Shown here piece by piece: positions 27,201-35,198 of a stretch of DNA of 64,000 nt. The stretch comes from an uncultured Eggerthellaceae bacterium. GTDB taxonomy: Bacteria > Actinomycetota > Coriobacteriia > Coriobacteriales > Eggerthellaceae. Position numbers and translations under genes: made by a program. Numbering within the stretch: position 1 is the first letter of the stretch; each line of letters starts with the position of its first letter. The notes under the pieces are model-generated. The model was not told the origin of the DNA. It saw only the letters and a list, made by a program, of their open reading frames with translations, and did no database searches. The stretch spans positions 74,876 to 138,875 of the forward strand of contig CAIFEG010000001.1 of NCBI GenBank assembly GCA_903789415.1, given 5' to 3'.

Positions 27201-27454
27201 CACCCGGCATCATGGATAAGGTTATGCCTCAGATGATTGACCTGATCCTGCAGAAGTTTGGCGGCATGCCCGAAGACATGGAGCACATCATGCCTGATCT
27301 GCTGCCGAAGACCATGCAAGCACTCATGCCGTCCTACATTCCGCAGCTTGTGCCTTACGTGGTTCCACGTTTTGTTGATTGGCTGCGCCGCGAATATGCC
27401 CCACGTGCAATCCCTGCAGGTGACGCGGCAAGTGCGAAAGCAGGAATAAAGTAA
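24290..27454 (+). CDS. FAD-linked oxidase / 4Fe-4S / CCG-domain fusion with Met-rich tail
   Basis: A 1054-residue fusion. Residues about 25-250 form a PCMH-type FAD-binding domain (VVRAAATSGYGGVLPAKGA, WLAQGGGGFGSYEYG), followed by an FAD-linked oxidase C-domain. Two 4Fe-4S motifs follow near 523 (CARCGYCVHTCEQY) and 575 (CTTCERCDFRCQL). Two CCG domains follow (ENCCGIPMKMAG near 690, and SCHAGRAQG with AICCGS near 815), as in GlcF/LutA/HdrB-type subunits. The last 130 residues are unusual: a Met/Pro-rich helical tail with repeated MPxM-like steps and no cysteines. Overall it resembles GlcD plus GlcF in one chain, so oxidation of a 2-hydroxy acid is plausible but unproven. GGAGGAGAAC fixes the start. 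Confidence 0.88.
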   Translation: MTFVEHIKKIVGPDNVRDDIRERTVNAVDVGVMPKLVKPFIPAGLPGAVVRPENEEQLAQLVIASREAGVPLVVRAAATSGYGGVLPAKGATVVDLTGWDKVISVDTQTNIVRCQASAIWEEIDVELLKYGLELCLYPSSYPSSTVAGWLAQGGGGFGSYEYGTFKDNVVSARVITPEGEIQELNADQVLSRIADAEGITGIITEVSFRVRPFEQTNVKLASFPTAQALGNAIEDMVAQNLPLWSVTFFNPTSVKLKKKLPSRKSHLYLQEEIDREVSMLKAMPETYLALLAYPASRAGQITEKLEADVLRQGGTFLSDAEAKMEWDDRTNAMRLKRIGPSIIPTEVIVPADQMATVLDEIDEKIKQPFVLEGMVASKPPSDDETRSAQVVLLGYIPHDERSFTFNMAFALALSVMRIANEHGGSCYSTGLYFRDQAENLLGKQKCDTLRAYKHEHDPENVMNPGKVLMLPGEHGGVLGWLMRTAMRLESMIRPIANSATPGHHDIGAERNGVTGEMGLEAITCARCGYCVHTCEQYSGRGWESNSPRGKYTWLREIYSGRQKWGKDAANTVLLCTTCERCDFRCQLQLPVEEDGMSLRPKVVQDQKMGTFPPFEMMAASLQGEGDIWAGRRIHRDAWLPDDLRERLSDKADVMYFAGCTASFVENDIAESTLRLLLDSGIKVTYLAQDENCCGIPMKMAGKWDVFTEMYHRNTAAARARGVKTIVTSCPACALVWKEMYAAEAARLGEPYEFEVKQYSEVIAPAIKNGTIKLKRNSLEGHKVTFHDSCHAGRAQGIYEPPRDMLKAIPNIDYTEMEHNRQNAICCGSVATLVGEVDVAPKLGCARLQEAVDAGADTVITLCPCCQVQLRDSAKKNNINVTIDDLARVVAEAAGYDIPSSSAYTSYAWGWFEKFIYLMKPENMAAFMENLFPAMLNAMSPTMQTMMRSMAKSERGLALVSRMMPKMFPKMAPGIMDKVMPQMIDLILQKFGGMPEDMEHIMPDLLPKTMQALMPSYIPQLVPYVVPRFVDWLRREYAPRAIPAGDAASAKAGIK

Positions 27455-27524
27455 GGTGGTCCTATATAGGCTTTTATATACGGTTTTTGCCTAGACTTCC
27501 TAAGCTCCACATAGGCATTAAAAA

Positions 27525-27600
27525 AAATTCGGCGTGGCGCAAAAACTTCAAAGTAGCGCAAAGATTCAGCCGATAAAATTTCGCCAGCAAAAATCAGCCG
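27525..27600. repeat. Degenerate 14-17-nt tandem units after the FAD/FeS gene
   Basis: Successive units begin GGCGCAAAAACTTCA, TAGCGCAAAGATTCA, GCCGATAAAATTTC, GCCAGCAAAAATCA and GCCGACAAAAACA, with a GC-rich head and A-rich body, running into the terminator for the opposite-strand Crp/Fnr gene. Confidence 0.45.
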
Positions 27601-27602
27601 AC

Positions 27603-27645
27603 AAAAACAGCCCGGATTGGTGGTTTAAAACTCCATCCGGGCTGT
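27603..27645 (-). terminator. Rho-independent terminator for the Crp/Fnr gene
   Basis: A perfect 11-bp stem (ACAGCCCGGAT at 27607-27617 with ATCCGGGCTGT at 27635-27645) is followed by a T-run on the - strand. It lies between two convergent genes. Confidence 0.8.
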
Positions 27646-27690
27646 TGTATGAGGCGGTCGTATTATTACGAAACGTTCCTGAGGCTAAAT

Positions 27691-28431
27691 TTATTCAACC
27701 CTGTCTGCAAGATCGGAAAGCCCCGCTTCATCCGCAAGCGTGATCGAGCCCCGAGACAACGTCACCAAACCCTCTTGCTCGAAATACTTCAACATGCGCG
27801 AGACAACCTCACGCGCGCTGCCAAGGTCCTTTGCGACCTGCTCGTGCGTACGCCGCAACACCCGTTGCCCATTTTTATCATCGGCTTCTTCAAGCAAATA
27901 TTTCGCGAGACGCTTGTCGAAGCTTACGAACAGCACCTGGTAAAACACCCACATCACATCCGAAAAACGCTCGGTGGAAGTCTTGTAGGTAAACGCTTCA
28001 ACCCATGGATTTTCCTCCATCAGTTTCTTGAGCACATCAGAAGGGACAATGAGCATCGTCACATCGGTTTGCGCGTCGATAAAAATATCAAACGTGATTG
28101 ACACGAGAGCGCATGACGCCGAGAGCACGCATGTCTCACCTTCAAAGATGCGAAACAGAGAGATGGAACGGCCATTTTCCGCGAGCATCGAAGCGTTCAG
28201 CTCACCCGAAAGAACGATAAGAACGCCGATGCAATCATTGCTGCCGTTGTGGATCTGCTCACCCTTTTTGTATGTCTTGAACTGGGCCGATTGAATCATT
28301 CGTTTACGCTCGGGCTCACTGAGGCGATTCCAAACGGGAAATTTCGTCCTCAAGATTTCTTCGACAGATTCCTTGTTGGCGGATTCTTTTTCGGCAGATC
28401 CATTCTTAGGAAATTCCTTTTCGCTGACCAT
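27691..28431 (-). CDS. Crp/Fnr-family transcriptional regulator
   Basis: A 246-residue regulator. An acidic, Glu/Asn-rich N-terminus of about 25 residues precedes a cyclic-nucleotide-binding-like barrel (FKTYKKGEQIHNGSNDCIGVLIVLSGELNASML). A Crp-type helix-turn-helix near the C-terminus carries RVLRRTHEQVAKDLGSAREVVSRMLKYFEQEG. I see no Fnr-type cysteine quartet, so oxygen sensing by an FeS cluster is unlikely. GAGGATGCT before ATG 28431 favours this start over 28479. It is divergent from otsAB by about 170 bp and could control it. Confidence 0.9.
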   Translation of the reverse strand: MVSEKEFPKNGSAEKESANKESVEEILRTKFPVWNRLSEPERKRMIQSAQFKTYKKGEQIHNGSNDCIGVLIVLSGELNASMLAENGRSISLFRIFEGETCVLSASCALVSITFDIFIDAQTDVTMLIVPSDVLKKLMEENPWVEAFTYKTSTERFSDVMWVFYQVLFVSFDKRLAKYLLEEADDKNGQRVLRRTHEQVAKDLGSAREVVSRMLKYFEQEGLVTLSRGSITLADEAGLSDLADRVE

Positions 28432-28571
28432 AGCATCCTCATTCATGCAGACAATCAAAACAAATGCGGTTTCATACATACTGTTTTATCTCATCATATA
28501 AGAATGCGCCGCCGTTTTCTTCATACGGGTTTCAAACGTTATCGGTTTTCAAACAAACCCTATGCGGTTCT

Positions 28572-28577
28572 TATAAT
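28572..28577 (+). promoter_or_regulatory. Probable -10 element of otsAB
   Basis: A perfect TATAAT lies 23 bp before the otsAB start codon. A weak TTCAAA lies 18 bp further upstream. The resulting leader would be very short, just covering the GGAGGG ribosome site. Confidence 0.45.
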
Positions 28578-28600
28578 GAGAATCATGGAGGGATGAAGCC

Positions 28601-30793
28601 ATGTCGATTATTTTCGTTTCGAACCGACTTCCATTTAAGGGAAACGCAACCACGGGCGCCGTCGAAAGAAGCGCCGGTGGTCTGGCAACTGCACTCGGCC
28701 CACTCTCGGATCGGATGGATAGTTCCTGGGTTGGCATGTGGGATCCCGACGGCGCAAGCAAAGAAGAATACAAACATATTCTGAAGAAACACCATTGTGT
28801 ACCCGTGCATCTAACTTCAAAAGAGCGCAAGGGCTACTACGATGGCTTTAGCAACTCCACCATTTGGCCGCTTTTTCATGGATTTTCACAATACGTCACA
28901 TTCGACGATGGTACGTGGGAAGCATACCAGAAGGTAAATCGCAAATTCTGCAAAGCGGTGCTCTCAATCGCGAAACCGAACGATACCATCTGGGTGCAGG
29001 ATTATCAGCTCTTGCTTCTACCTGGGATGTTACGCAAAGAACTTCCCGACGCATCGATCGGATTTTTCCTGCATATCCCCTTTCCCACCTACGAAATGTT
29101 CCGCATTTTGCCGCAACGTCGCGGCATCCTCGAAGGCATGCTCGGCGCTGACCTGATTGGCTTTCACACCTATGATTATGTGCGACATTTTCTTTCAAGC
29201 ATCTCGCGCATTCTTGGCGTCGAAAATCACGCGGGAACCATTTGGGCAGATGCACGAATGGTGCGGGCAGACGTATTTCCTTTGGGCATCAACTACCAAA
29301 GGTTTGCGGAAGCAGGCGCAAGTGGAAAAACGAAGCAGCTGATTAAAACGATGCTTACCGCAAATCGCCCCGCCGGCACGAAATCGATGCTGTCTGTAGA
29401 GCGTCTTGATTACACGAAGGGCATTTCAAACCGATTGCGCGCATACGAAACGTTCCTGGAACGCTATCCCGAATGGCGCGAGCACGTCATATTGAACGTC
29501 ATCACGGTTCCTTCCCGCGAGCACGTTCCCTCATACAAGAGGCTCAAAGATCGCATAGAACAGCTGGTCGGACACATAAATGGACGCTTTTCGACGCCAT
29601 CATGGCAGCCTATCTATTATTACTATCAATCCATGCCTTTTGAAAAGTTGGTTGCGTTTTATCGCGACAGCGATGTGATGTTAGTTACCCCGCTGCGCGA
29701 CGGCATGAATCTGGTCGCAAAGGAATATCTGGCGACGCACGATGGCACCACAGGAGTTCTGATCTTATCCGAAATGGCAGGCGCCGCGCGTGAGTTGAAC
29801 GACGCACTGATCGTAAATCCATACGACCAAAACCAAATGGTGCGCGCTATGTATCGTGCACTCACCATGCCAGAAGACAAGCAACGACGCCGCAACGCCA
29901 CAATGCAAGATCGTCTGCGCCGCTTCACCTCTGCACGATGGGCTGAAATATTCTTGCGATCACTTTCCCAGGTCAAAGAGCAACAAGGCGAATCGAAAGT
30001 GCGCACAATCAACGACGGCACCCGCGATGATATCGTGCATGCCTATGGCGCCGTAAGCAAACGTGCCATCTTCTTAGACTACGACGGAACGCTCGTTCCA
30101 TTCGTGGATGATCCTGCGACAGCCATTCCGGATAAAAAGCTATGTAAGCTTCTTTCGCGTTTGGCAGCAAATCAAAATACTTCCGTGGTCATTATTTCGG
30201 GACGCGACCGCGACACCATGGATCGCTGGTTTGGTGAGTTGGGCGTCGAAATGATTGCAGAACATGGCGCATGGGTAAAAATCGCAGGTGACACCGAGTG
30301 GCGCGCACGTATTGCCGTTAACAACTCATGGAAAGAGCGCATCCGCCCTATTCTTCAGGAGTATGTTGACTCGACTCCAGGGTCGCTTTTGGAAGAAAAA
30401 GATTATGCACTAGTGTGGCATTACCGTGGCGTCGAGCACGAACTCGCGCAAAAACGCATTGCCGAAATGCGCTCTTCACTTTCAAGTGTGGTAGAAAATA
30501 CCGCTTTGGAATTATCTGAAGGCAACAAGATCATGGAAGTGAAAGTCACCGGCGTCGACAAAGGATCAGCCGTATCGTATTGGCTGAGCAACAACGATGC
30601 TCCGTACGACTTCGTGCTTACCGCAGGTGACGACACCACAGACGAAGACATGTTCCGCTCGGTAGGATCCGAAACCTTCACCGTAAAAGTGGGCAGCGGT
30701 CCTACGAGTGCATCATATCGGGTAAAAGATTGCTACGCGATGCGCGATTTACTGCAGCGGTTCGCGGATGCAGACGAGACGGCGAACCATTAA
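28601..30793 (+). CDS. otsAB: Bifunctional trehalose-6-phosphate synthase/phosphatase
   Basis: A 730-residue fusion making trehalose from UDP-glucose (or another NDP-glucose) and glucose-6-phosphate. Residues 1-465 are a GT20 synthase: FVSNRLPF at the start, IWVQDYQLLLLPGMLR, IGFFLHIPFP, SVERLDYTKGISNRL and DGMNLVAKEYLA. From about 485 on is a HAD-type phosphatase: FLDYDGTLVPF with the nucleophilic Asp, VVIISGRDRDTMDRW, IAEHGAW and LTAGDDTTDEDMF. Trehalose would serve as osmoprotectant or reserve. The fused order matches that in several bacteria and in eukaryotes. The start is well supported by GGAGGG. Confidence 0.96.
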   Translation: MSIIFVSNRLPFKGNATTGAVERSAGGLATALGPLSDRMDSSWVGMWDPDGASKEEYKHILKKHHCVPVHLTSKERKGYYDGFSNSTIWPLFHGFSQYVTFDDGTWEAYQKVNRKFCKAVLSIAKPNDTIWVQDYQLLLLPGMLRKELPDASIGFFLHIPFPTYEMFRILPQRRGILEGMLGADLIGFHTYDYVRHFLSSISRILGVENHAGTIWADARMVRADVFPLGINYQRFAEAGASGKTKQLIKTMLTANRPAGTKSMLSVERLDYTKGISNRLRAYETFLERYPEWREHVILNVITVPSREHVPSYKRLKDRIEQLVGHINGRFSTPSWQPIYYYYQSMPFEKLVAFYRDSDVMLVTPLRDGMNLVAKEYLATHDGTTGVLILSEMAGAARELNDALIVNPYDQNQMVRAMYRALTMPEDKQRRRNATMQDRLRRFTSARWAEIFLRSLSQVKEQQGESKVRTINDGTRDDIVHAYGAVSKRAIFLDYDGTLVPFVDDPATAIPDKKLCKLLSRLAANQNTSVVIISGRDRDTMDRWFGELGVEMIAEHGAWVKIAGDTEWRARIAVNNSWKERIRPILQEYVDSTPGSLLEEKDYALVWHYRGVEHELAQKRIAEMRSSLSSVVENTALELSEGNKIMEVKVTGVDKGSAVSYWLSNNDAPYDFVLTAGDDTTDEDMFRSVGSETFTVKVGSGPTSASYRVKDCYAMRDLLQRFADADETANH

Positions 30794-30806
30794 CACGCGA
30801 AACGTA

Positions 30807-30911
30807 AATTTGTTGCACGGACTCGCCAATTCGTTGCGCGAGCCCATTATTTCGCCGCGCGGGCTCATCAATTCATTGCGCAGCTTCATTGATTCTTTGT
30901 GAGAGTTCATC
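30807..30911. repeat. Five 21-nt tandem units downstream of otsAB
   Basis: Units of exactly 21 nt start at 30807, 30828, 30849, 30870 and 30891. All have the pattern (A/G)ATTC-like head, TTGCGCG-like centre and CTCATC/CCCATT-like end; for example unit 2 is AATTCGTTGCGCGAGCCCAT plus T. They occupy most of the otsAB to PAP2 spacer. No hairpin with a T-run is seen, and no frame with a ribosome site covers them. Confidence 0.65.
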
Positions 30912-30987
30912 GGGTATTGCCGTCCTCATATCATTCATTCAATTGTGCGTGATACAATTCAGCCTTCCGAGGCGGAAAGGTATTTAA

Positions 30988-31578
30988 ATGAATGAACTGG
31001 CAATACTCGATTGGATTCAAACCCTGCACGCGCCTGACTTAAACCAGCTGATGATCGGCGTGAGCACCATCGGTGATATGGGTCTGATCTGGGTCGTTAT
31101 TGGAATTGTTCTGCTGTTCTCAAAGAAATATCGCCCGCTTGGCATCGCCATGATCGTTGCCGTAGCGATTGCAGGCGTCGTTGCTGAATTTATCTTAAAA
31201 CCGCTGGTCGTCAGGCCACGACCATGCGACGTCAATACGTCCATTACGCTGTTGGTAAACCATCCAAGCGGATCTTCATTCCCATCAGGACATACATGTG
31301 GCGCATTTGCCGCATTTGGCGCCATTCTTTTTTCGCGCAGACCGCGGAGCCCTCGATGGTTCACCATCGTCGCTGGCATTCTTGCGATATTGATTGCCTT
31401 CTCGCGGCTGTATCTGTACGTACACTATCCCACCGACGTTCTCGCAGGCATCGTGATTGGCCTGGTCGCAGGCTGGCTCGCCGTTAAACTTGTCAGATAC
31501 ATCCAAGATAAAACTGGTCGCGGAAATCCGAATCAACAGATTTCAAATCACACGCCCCGTCATGCTAAAGTTTCCTAA
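30988..31578 (+). CDS. PAP2-family phosphatase (second copy)
   Basis: A 196-residue membrane phosphatase, strongly similar along its length to the one at 9335 (both begin MNEL-ILDWIQTLHAP). Catalytic motifs are LKPLVVRPRP, PSGHT and SRLYLYVHYPTD. It has about six transmembrane helices. The ribosome site is GGAAAGG. Here it lies between otsAB and a Ppx/GppA gene rather than beside a two-component system, so the two copies are probably regulated differently. Confidence 0.9.
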   Translation: MNELAILDWIQTLHAPDLNQLMIGVSTIGDMGLIWVVIGIVLLFSKKYRPLGIAMIVAVAIAGVVAEFILKPLVVRPRPCDVNTSITLLVNHPSGSSFPSGHTCGAFAAFGAILFSRRPRSPRWFTIVAGILAILIAFSRLYLYVHYPTDVLAGIVIGLVAGWLAVKLVRYIQDKTGRGNPNQQISNHTPRHAKVS

Positions 31579-31609
31579 GAGGAAGAAAAAATAGCAGAAG
31601 GAGCGGCGT

Positions 31610-32575
31610 ATGAGCGACAGCACATCCGATCGTCATCAGGTAGGAGATATCGTCACCGTCATCGATATCGGCAGTAACAGCATTCGCCTTTCCGCATACG
31701 GCGTTGATGATACAACGAGCAAGTCTGATAGCGCGTCCAGTGAAACCGTTCCCAAACGACTATTCGGCAAGAAAGAAATGGCCGGACTCGCTTCCTATGT
31801 GGGAAAAGATGGCGCCCTAACAGATAAAGGTATCGCACGAGCCATCGCAGCTATCAGCCAGCTTCACGCCTTAAGTGTTGGGGTCGGCGCCACAAAAGAA
31901 TTCGCATTCGCCACCGCGAGTTTGCGCAACGTAAGTAACACCGAAGATGCCGTTGAGAAAATCCAGAACGCTACGGGTGTTCCTATTACGGTGCTATCTG
32001 GCGAACAAGAAGCATTGCTTGGCTACGAAAGCCTGAAACTTGTAGCGAAACCAAACAGCGGCTTGATGGCAGACATCGGTGGCGGATCAACCGAACTTGC
32101 CGAGTTCGACAACAAACAGCTCGAAAAACTTACCAGTCTTTCCATGGGTTCCCTAAAGCTGTATAGCGAAAACGTCAAGGGAATCTTGCCCACCGCAAAA
32201 GAAGCCAAGTGCATGAATAAAAGCATGAAGCGCCTGCTCAACAGTGATTTAATCAAAGACTGGACGCCCTCTCAAACACTCTATGCCATGGGCGGCAGTG
32301 CACGCGCGTTCCAAAAGCTCATGAATATACACGGGCACGAAGGAACTACCTTTGCCGTTTCGGATATGAAGCCGATTATTCGCGACCTTTGCAGCGGTGA
32401 CCAGGAAGGGTTCAAACCTGTGCTTCAAGCCTGCCCCGATCGCATTCACACGCTCGTTCCCGGAATGATCATCATTCGTTCGGTGTGCAAGCACTTCGGC
32501 ATAAAAACCGTCGTCGTTACCAGCACCAGTGTGCGCGATAGCTATGTGACTATGGCGTTGCAAGGTAAAATATAG
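31610..32575 (+). CDS. Ppx/GppA-family phosphatase
   Basis: A 321-residue protein of the actin-like Ppx/GppA fold, which hydrolyses polyphosphate or pppGpp. Phosphate-binding loops are VIDIGSNSIRLSAYG at the N-terminus and ADIGGGSTELAEF near residue 150; FAFATASLRNVSN and VLSGEQEALLGYESL are further family blocks. It lacks the C-terminal HD-type extension of E. coli Ppx, giving the short form common in actinobacteria. Which substrate it uses cannot be told. GGAGCGGCGT precedes the start; it follows PAP2 by 31 nt. Confidence 0.88.
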   Translation: MSDSTSDRHQVGDIVTVIDIGSNSIRLSAYGVDDTTSKSDSASSETVPKRLFGKKEMAGLASYVGKDGALTDKGIARAIAAISQLHALSVGVGATKEFAFATASLRNVSNTEDAVEKIQNATGVPITVLSGEQEALLGYESLKLVAKPNSGLMADIGGGSTELAEFDNKQLEKLTSLSMGSLKLYSENVKGILPTAKEAKCMNKSMKRLLNSDLIKDWTPSQTLYAMGGSARAFQKLMNIHGHEGTTFAVSDMKPIIRDLCSGDQEGFKPVLQACPDRIHTLVPGMIIIRSVCKHFGIKTVVVTSTSVRDSYVTMALQGKI

Positions 32576-32623
32576 TAAATAGAAATATACCAAAGGTAAT
32601 TGCGTACAGAGAAGGCGACCAAT

Positions 32624-33163
32624 ATGCCTAAAGCCCTACGAGTGATTTTTCCTATTTTGCTTCTTGCTGCCGTTTATTGTGGTTGGTATCTATCAGATGC
32701 CCTTTTTCCTGATTCAACAAATGGTGCTTTAGGCGTATGGACTGCCGCGGTGTTTATCACAGGAGCGCTCAACGTCGCAAGCGCATGTATGACGCGTGGG
32801 AACGGAAGCCCTCGAAAACTCGCATTTTGGGACATGCTGCTCAAACTTTGTTTTATTCCCTTTTATGTGGTTGTATTTTCATTTGCACTTGGGTCGACGC
32901 TCGCCTTCATGGTCGTACCGGGAACGATCTTTTTCGCCCCCGTTGTCATGGTCGCCCTGGTTGTTGTCGATTATGTGCTGCTCCTGTTCACCTCGTCATA
33001 CGGTATTGCCGGAGCAATTCGCGGCCAAAAACAAGGAATGCTTACGGTCGGTATGACGGTCGTCCTCTGCGTACTTCACTTCATCTTCGTGACCGACGTG
33101 ATCGCGTCAATTGTTCTGTATGTGCAGATACGTAAGGCGTCCAAGAGAATGACGACATTTTAG
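32624..33163 (+). CDS. Hypothetical membrane protein
   Basis: A 179-residue protein with four to five predicted transmembrane helices (FPILLLAAVYCGWYL, WTAAVFITGALNV, LCFIPFYVVVFSFALG, FFAPVVMVALVVVDYVLLLF, VVLCVLHFIFVTDVIASIVL) and a short basic C-terminus. I do not recognise the family. GAGAAGGCGACC supports ATG 32624. It lies 48 nt after the Ppx/GppA gene and may be co-transcribed. It is followed by a degenerate repeat array where transcription converges with the DUF2252 gene. Confidence 0.7.
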   Translation: MPKALRVIFPILLLAAVYCGWYLSDALFPDSTNGALGVWTAAVFITGALNVASACMTRGNGSPRKLAFWDMLLKLCFIPFYVVVFSFALGSTLAFMVVPGTIFFAPVVMVALVVVDYVLLLFTSSYGIAGAIRGQKQGMLTVGMTVVLCVLHFIFVTDVIASIVLYVQIRKASKRMTTF

Positions 33164-33292
33164 TTAGTGGCTGCGGCCCCGTAGTTTGCTATGACCGCGC
33201 AACGCAATTTCCTCTCGGCTTTCGAATTTTCTGCTGAAGCAGCCTACTGAAGCTTTACCGAAATTTTCTAATGAAGCTCCTGCTGAACTCCC

Positions 33293-33356
33293 TTGCTGGA
33301 GAGGCTCCTTACTAGAGAAACCTCTTACTGGATAAATTCTCTACTGGAGCAATCCG
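33293..33356. repeat. Four 16-nt tandem units at the end of the DUF2252 gene
   Basis: Units of exactly 16 nt start at 33293 (TTGCTGGAGAGGCTCC), 33309 (TTACTAGAGAAACCTC), 33325 (TTACTGGATAAATTCT) and 33341 (CTACTGGAGCAATCCG). The last unit contains the stop codon and final codons of the DUF2252 gene, and looser copies extend back to about 33228. The array therefore looks as if it grew outward from the gene end. Confidence 0.6.
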
Positions 33357-35062
33357 TTCTTGCGGGCATTAAGAAAGCGCTGGTAATCCGCTTCATTTTG
33401 GTCGGCATAGGCGTTGGAAAACTTTTCGATTGCATCGACAAATGTATCACCTTTGCCCAGGTAACCTGCAATCGCAAAACGATCACCCGTGCGCGCATGA
33501 GCATGCGCAAGCACCCACCCGCAAACACGCGCAAGATTCGTGAGTCCTTCGGGAGTAATCGTGGCCAGGTCGACAGACCCTTTGCCGTTCCACAACTGGC
33601 GAACGTAATAATCAGCAAACACACCCGACGCATCCATTTGGCGCGTCCAACCTAAGAAGATGTCGCTGGTGGTCTGCATCGCACGTTGGCCTTCTACCAC
33701 GCGGCGCCCGTGTTCGGCATAGCGACTCTTACCCACATAGCGCTCGAGCACCGAAGCCTGCGCTTCCTTGGCCTGCAGCACCAGAGGGTCAGACATGTTG
33801 GCACCTTCCATCACGATGATCCATGCACGCAGACCAACACTGCCAACACCCACGACTTTGTGCGCCATATCGACGCCGCGATACTGGTCGATCAGCCATT
33901 GACGATCATGCGGAAGCGACGCACGATATCCTTGAATAACATGACTGATCACCTTCGTCACTTGGTCGACATCGTCGATGCCCACTTGCCCCGCGGACCG
34001 AAAATCTCGCAACGGAACAACCAGCGGCGGATCGCTTTTTATACGAAGCTTGCCATCAACCACTTCGGTGAATTTTTTGACTGCACGTGCACTGTTCTTC
34101 GAGCGCGCTTTGGTAAGCGTTTTCGTAAGCTGCTTTTCAACCGCCTGCTCGCCCTCTTTGAGCTTCGCACCAGGAACATGCTCGAGCACCCAGTCAATAT
34201 CGGCATGGGCATACCACACATCTAACGTGCCCATCTGCGAAAACTGCTGCATTGCATCACGATATTCCGCCGCCGATGCACGGACCGCTGCGCTTTGCTG
34301 TGCTTCAGAAAATCCCCGTTCACGGGCGCAAACTTCGATGCTCGCCGCAAGACGCTTGATATCCCACTCCCACGGCCCGGGAAGCGTTTCATCAAAGTCA
34401 TTGATGTCAAACACGATGCGCTGCTCGGGGGAGGCAAACAGGCCGAAGTTTGCAATATGGGCGTCGCCGCAGGCCTGCACCGTAATTCCCGTTGTCGGCG
34501 TATGCGAAAGATCGGACGCCATGGGAAGTGCCGCGCCGCGATAATACGAAAACGGCGATGCCGCCATACGCTCGTGGCGAATCGGCACCAGACCAGGAAC
34601 ACGCGTTTTTGCCTGACTTGCAAGGAGCGCGACGGGATCTTCGCGATTTTCCGGAGCTATCCATACCGCATGAGAGGAACGCGGCACGCGTTTGCGCAAA
34701 GACTTGCCCCACGCGCGGCTCTCTTCTGGCGTGCGGCGATTTTCAATATACAAACTATCACGCACGGCATTGCGAATACGTCGTGCCGCCTCGATAAGAT
34801 TCGCTCCATGCTCAAGTGCAATATCGCGACGAGGAGCCATCAGGTCATTTGCGGTCTTTTTTTCTGCCGCTCTTTTTTCCAACAGAGCATGTTCTTGTGA
34901 CTTAAGCTTTTCAGCAATGCCATCTTCCACCACATGGAGCGGGCCTTCGGATACTTTGGGAAGGCGATCAGCTTTTCTCCCTCGTATCGAGCTCTTCGCC
35001 TGGTTTTCGTTGCCCTGGTTCTCGTTGCTCACGGCATTTTGAGTAGTATGCTTGTCAGCCAT
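33341..35062 (-). CDS. DUF2252 family protein
   Basis: A 573-residue DUF2252 protein, a family of unknown biochemistry with a kinase-like (aminoglycoside-phosphotransferase-like) fold. Conserved blocks are PFSYYRGAALPMASDL, ACGDAHIANFGLFASPE followed by VFDINDFDETLPGPWEWDIKRL, and VGVGSVGLRAWIIVMEG; the Asp-rich DINDFDET segment is the family's best-conserved part. About 100 polar N-terminal residues precede the domain. AGGAGG sits before ATG 35062. The window offers no functional context beyond the neighbouring small protein on the same strand. Confidence 0.88.
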   Translation of the reverse strand: MADKHTTQNAVSNENQGNENQAKSSIRGRKADRLPKVSEGPLHVVEDGIAEKLKSQEHALLEKRAAEKKTANDLMAPRRDIALEHGANLIEAARRIRNAVRDSLYIENRRTPEESRAWGKSLRKRVPRSSHAVWIAPENREDPVALLASQAKTRVPGLVPIRHERMAASPFSYYRGAALPMASDLSHTPTTGITVQACGDAHIANFGLFASPEQRIVFDINDFDETLPGPWEWDIKRLAASIEVCARERGFSEAQQSAAVRASAAEYRDAMQQFSQMGTLDVWYAHADIDWVLEHVPGAKLKEGEQAVEKQLTKTLTKARSKNSARAVKKFTEVVDGKLRIKSDPPLVVPLRDFRSAGQVGIDDVDQVTKVISHVIQGYRASLPHDRQWLIDQYRGVDMAHKVVGVGSVGLRAWIIVMEGANMSDPLVLQAKEAQASVLERYVGKSRYAEHGRRVVEGQRAMQTTSDIFLGWTRQMDASGVFADYYVRQLWNGKGSVDLATITPEGLTNLARVCGWVLAHAHARTGDRFAIAGYLGKGDTFVDAIEKFSNAYADQNEADYQRFLNARKNGLLQ

Positions 35063-35078
35063 GCCATCCTCCTGCTCG

Positions 35079-35194
35079 ATGCGCTTTTGCTCGTAGACGC
35101 ACTCTTGTGGCGCACTTTTAGTCGTCGACGCACTCTTATAATGCACTTTTGCCCAGCGGTGCACTCTGGTGCACCCTTATGACGCACGCTTATA
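35079..35194. repeat. Degenerate 14-18-nt repeats upstream of the DUF2252 gene
   Basis: GACGCACTCTT and close variants (GCGCACTTTT, ATGCACTTTT, GTGCACTCTG, GTGCACCCTT, ACGCACGCTT) recur about every 14-18 nt across the whole 136-bp spacer between the 124-residue protein gene and the DUF2252 start. No fixed register, unlike the 15, 16 and 21-nt arrays. Confidence 0.5.
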
Positions 35195-35198
35195 AATC

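Noticed and set aside
27480-27530. Terminator after the FAD/FeS gene on the + strand
   Set aside because: TGCCTA/TAGGCA could pair, but the stem is only 6 bp and is followed by A residues rather than T.
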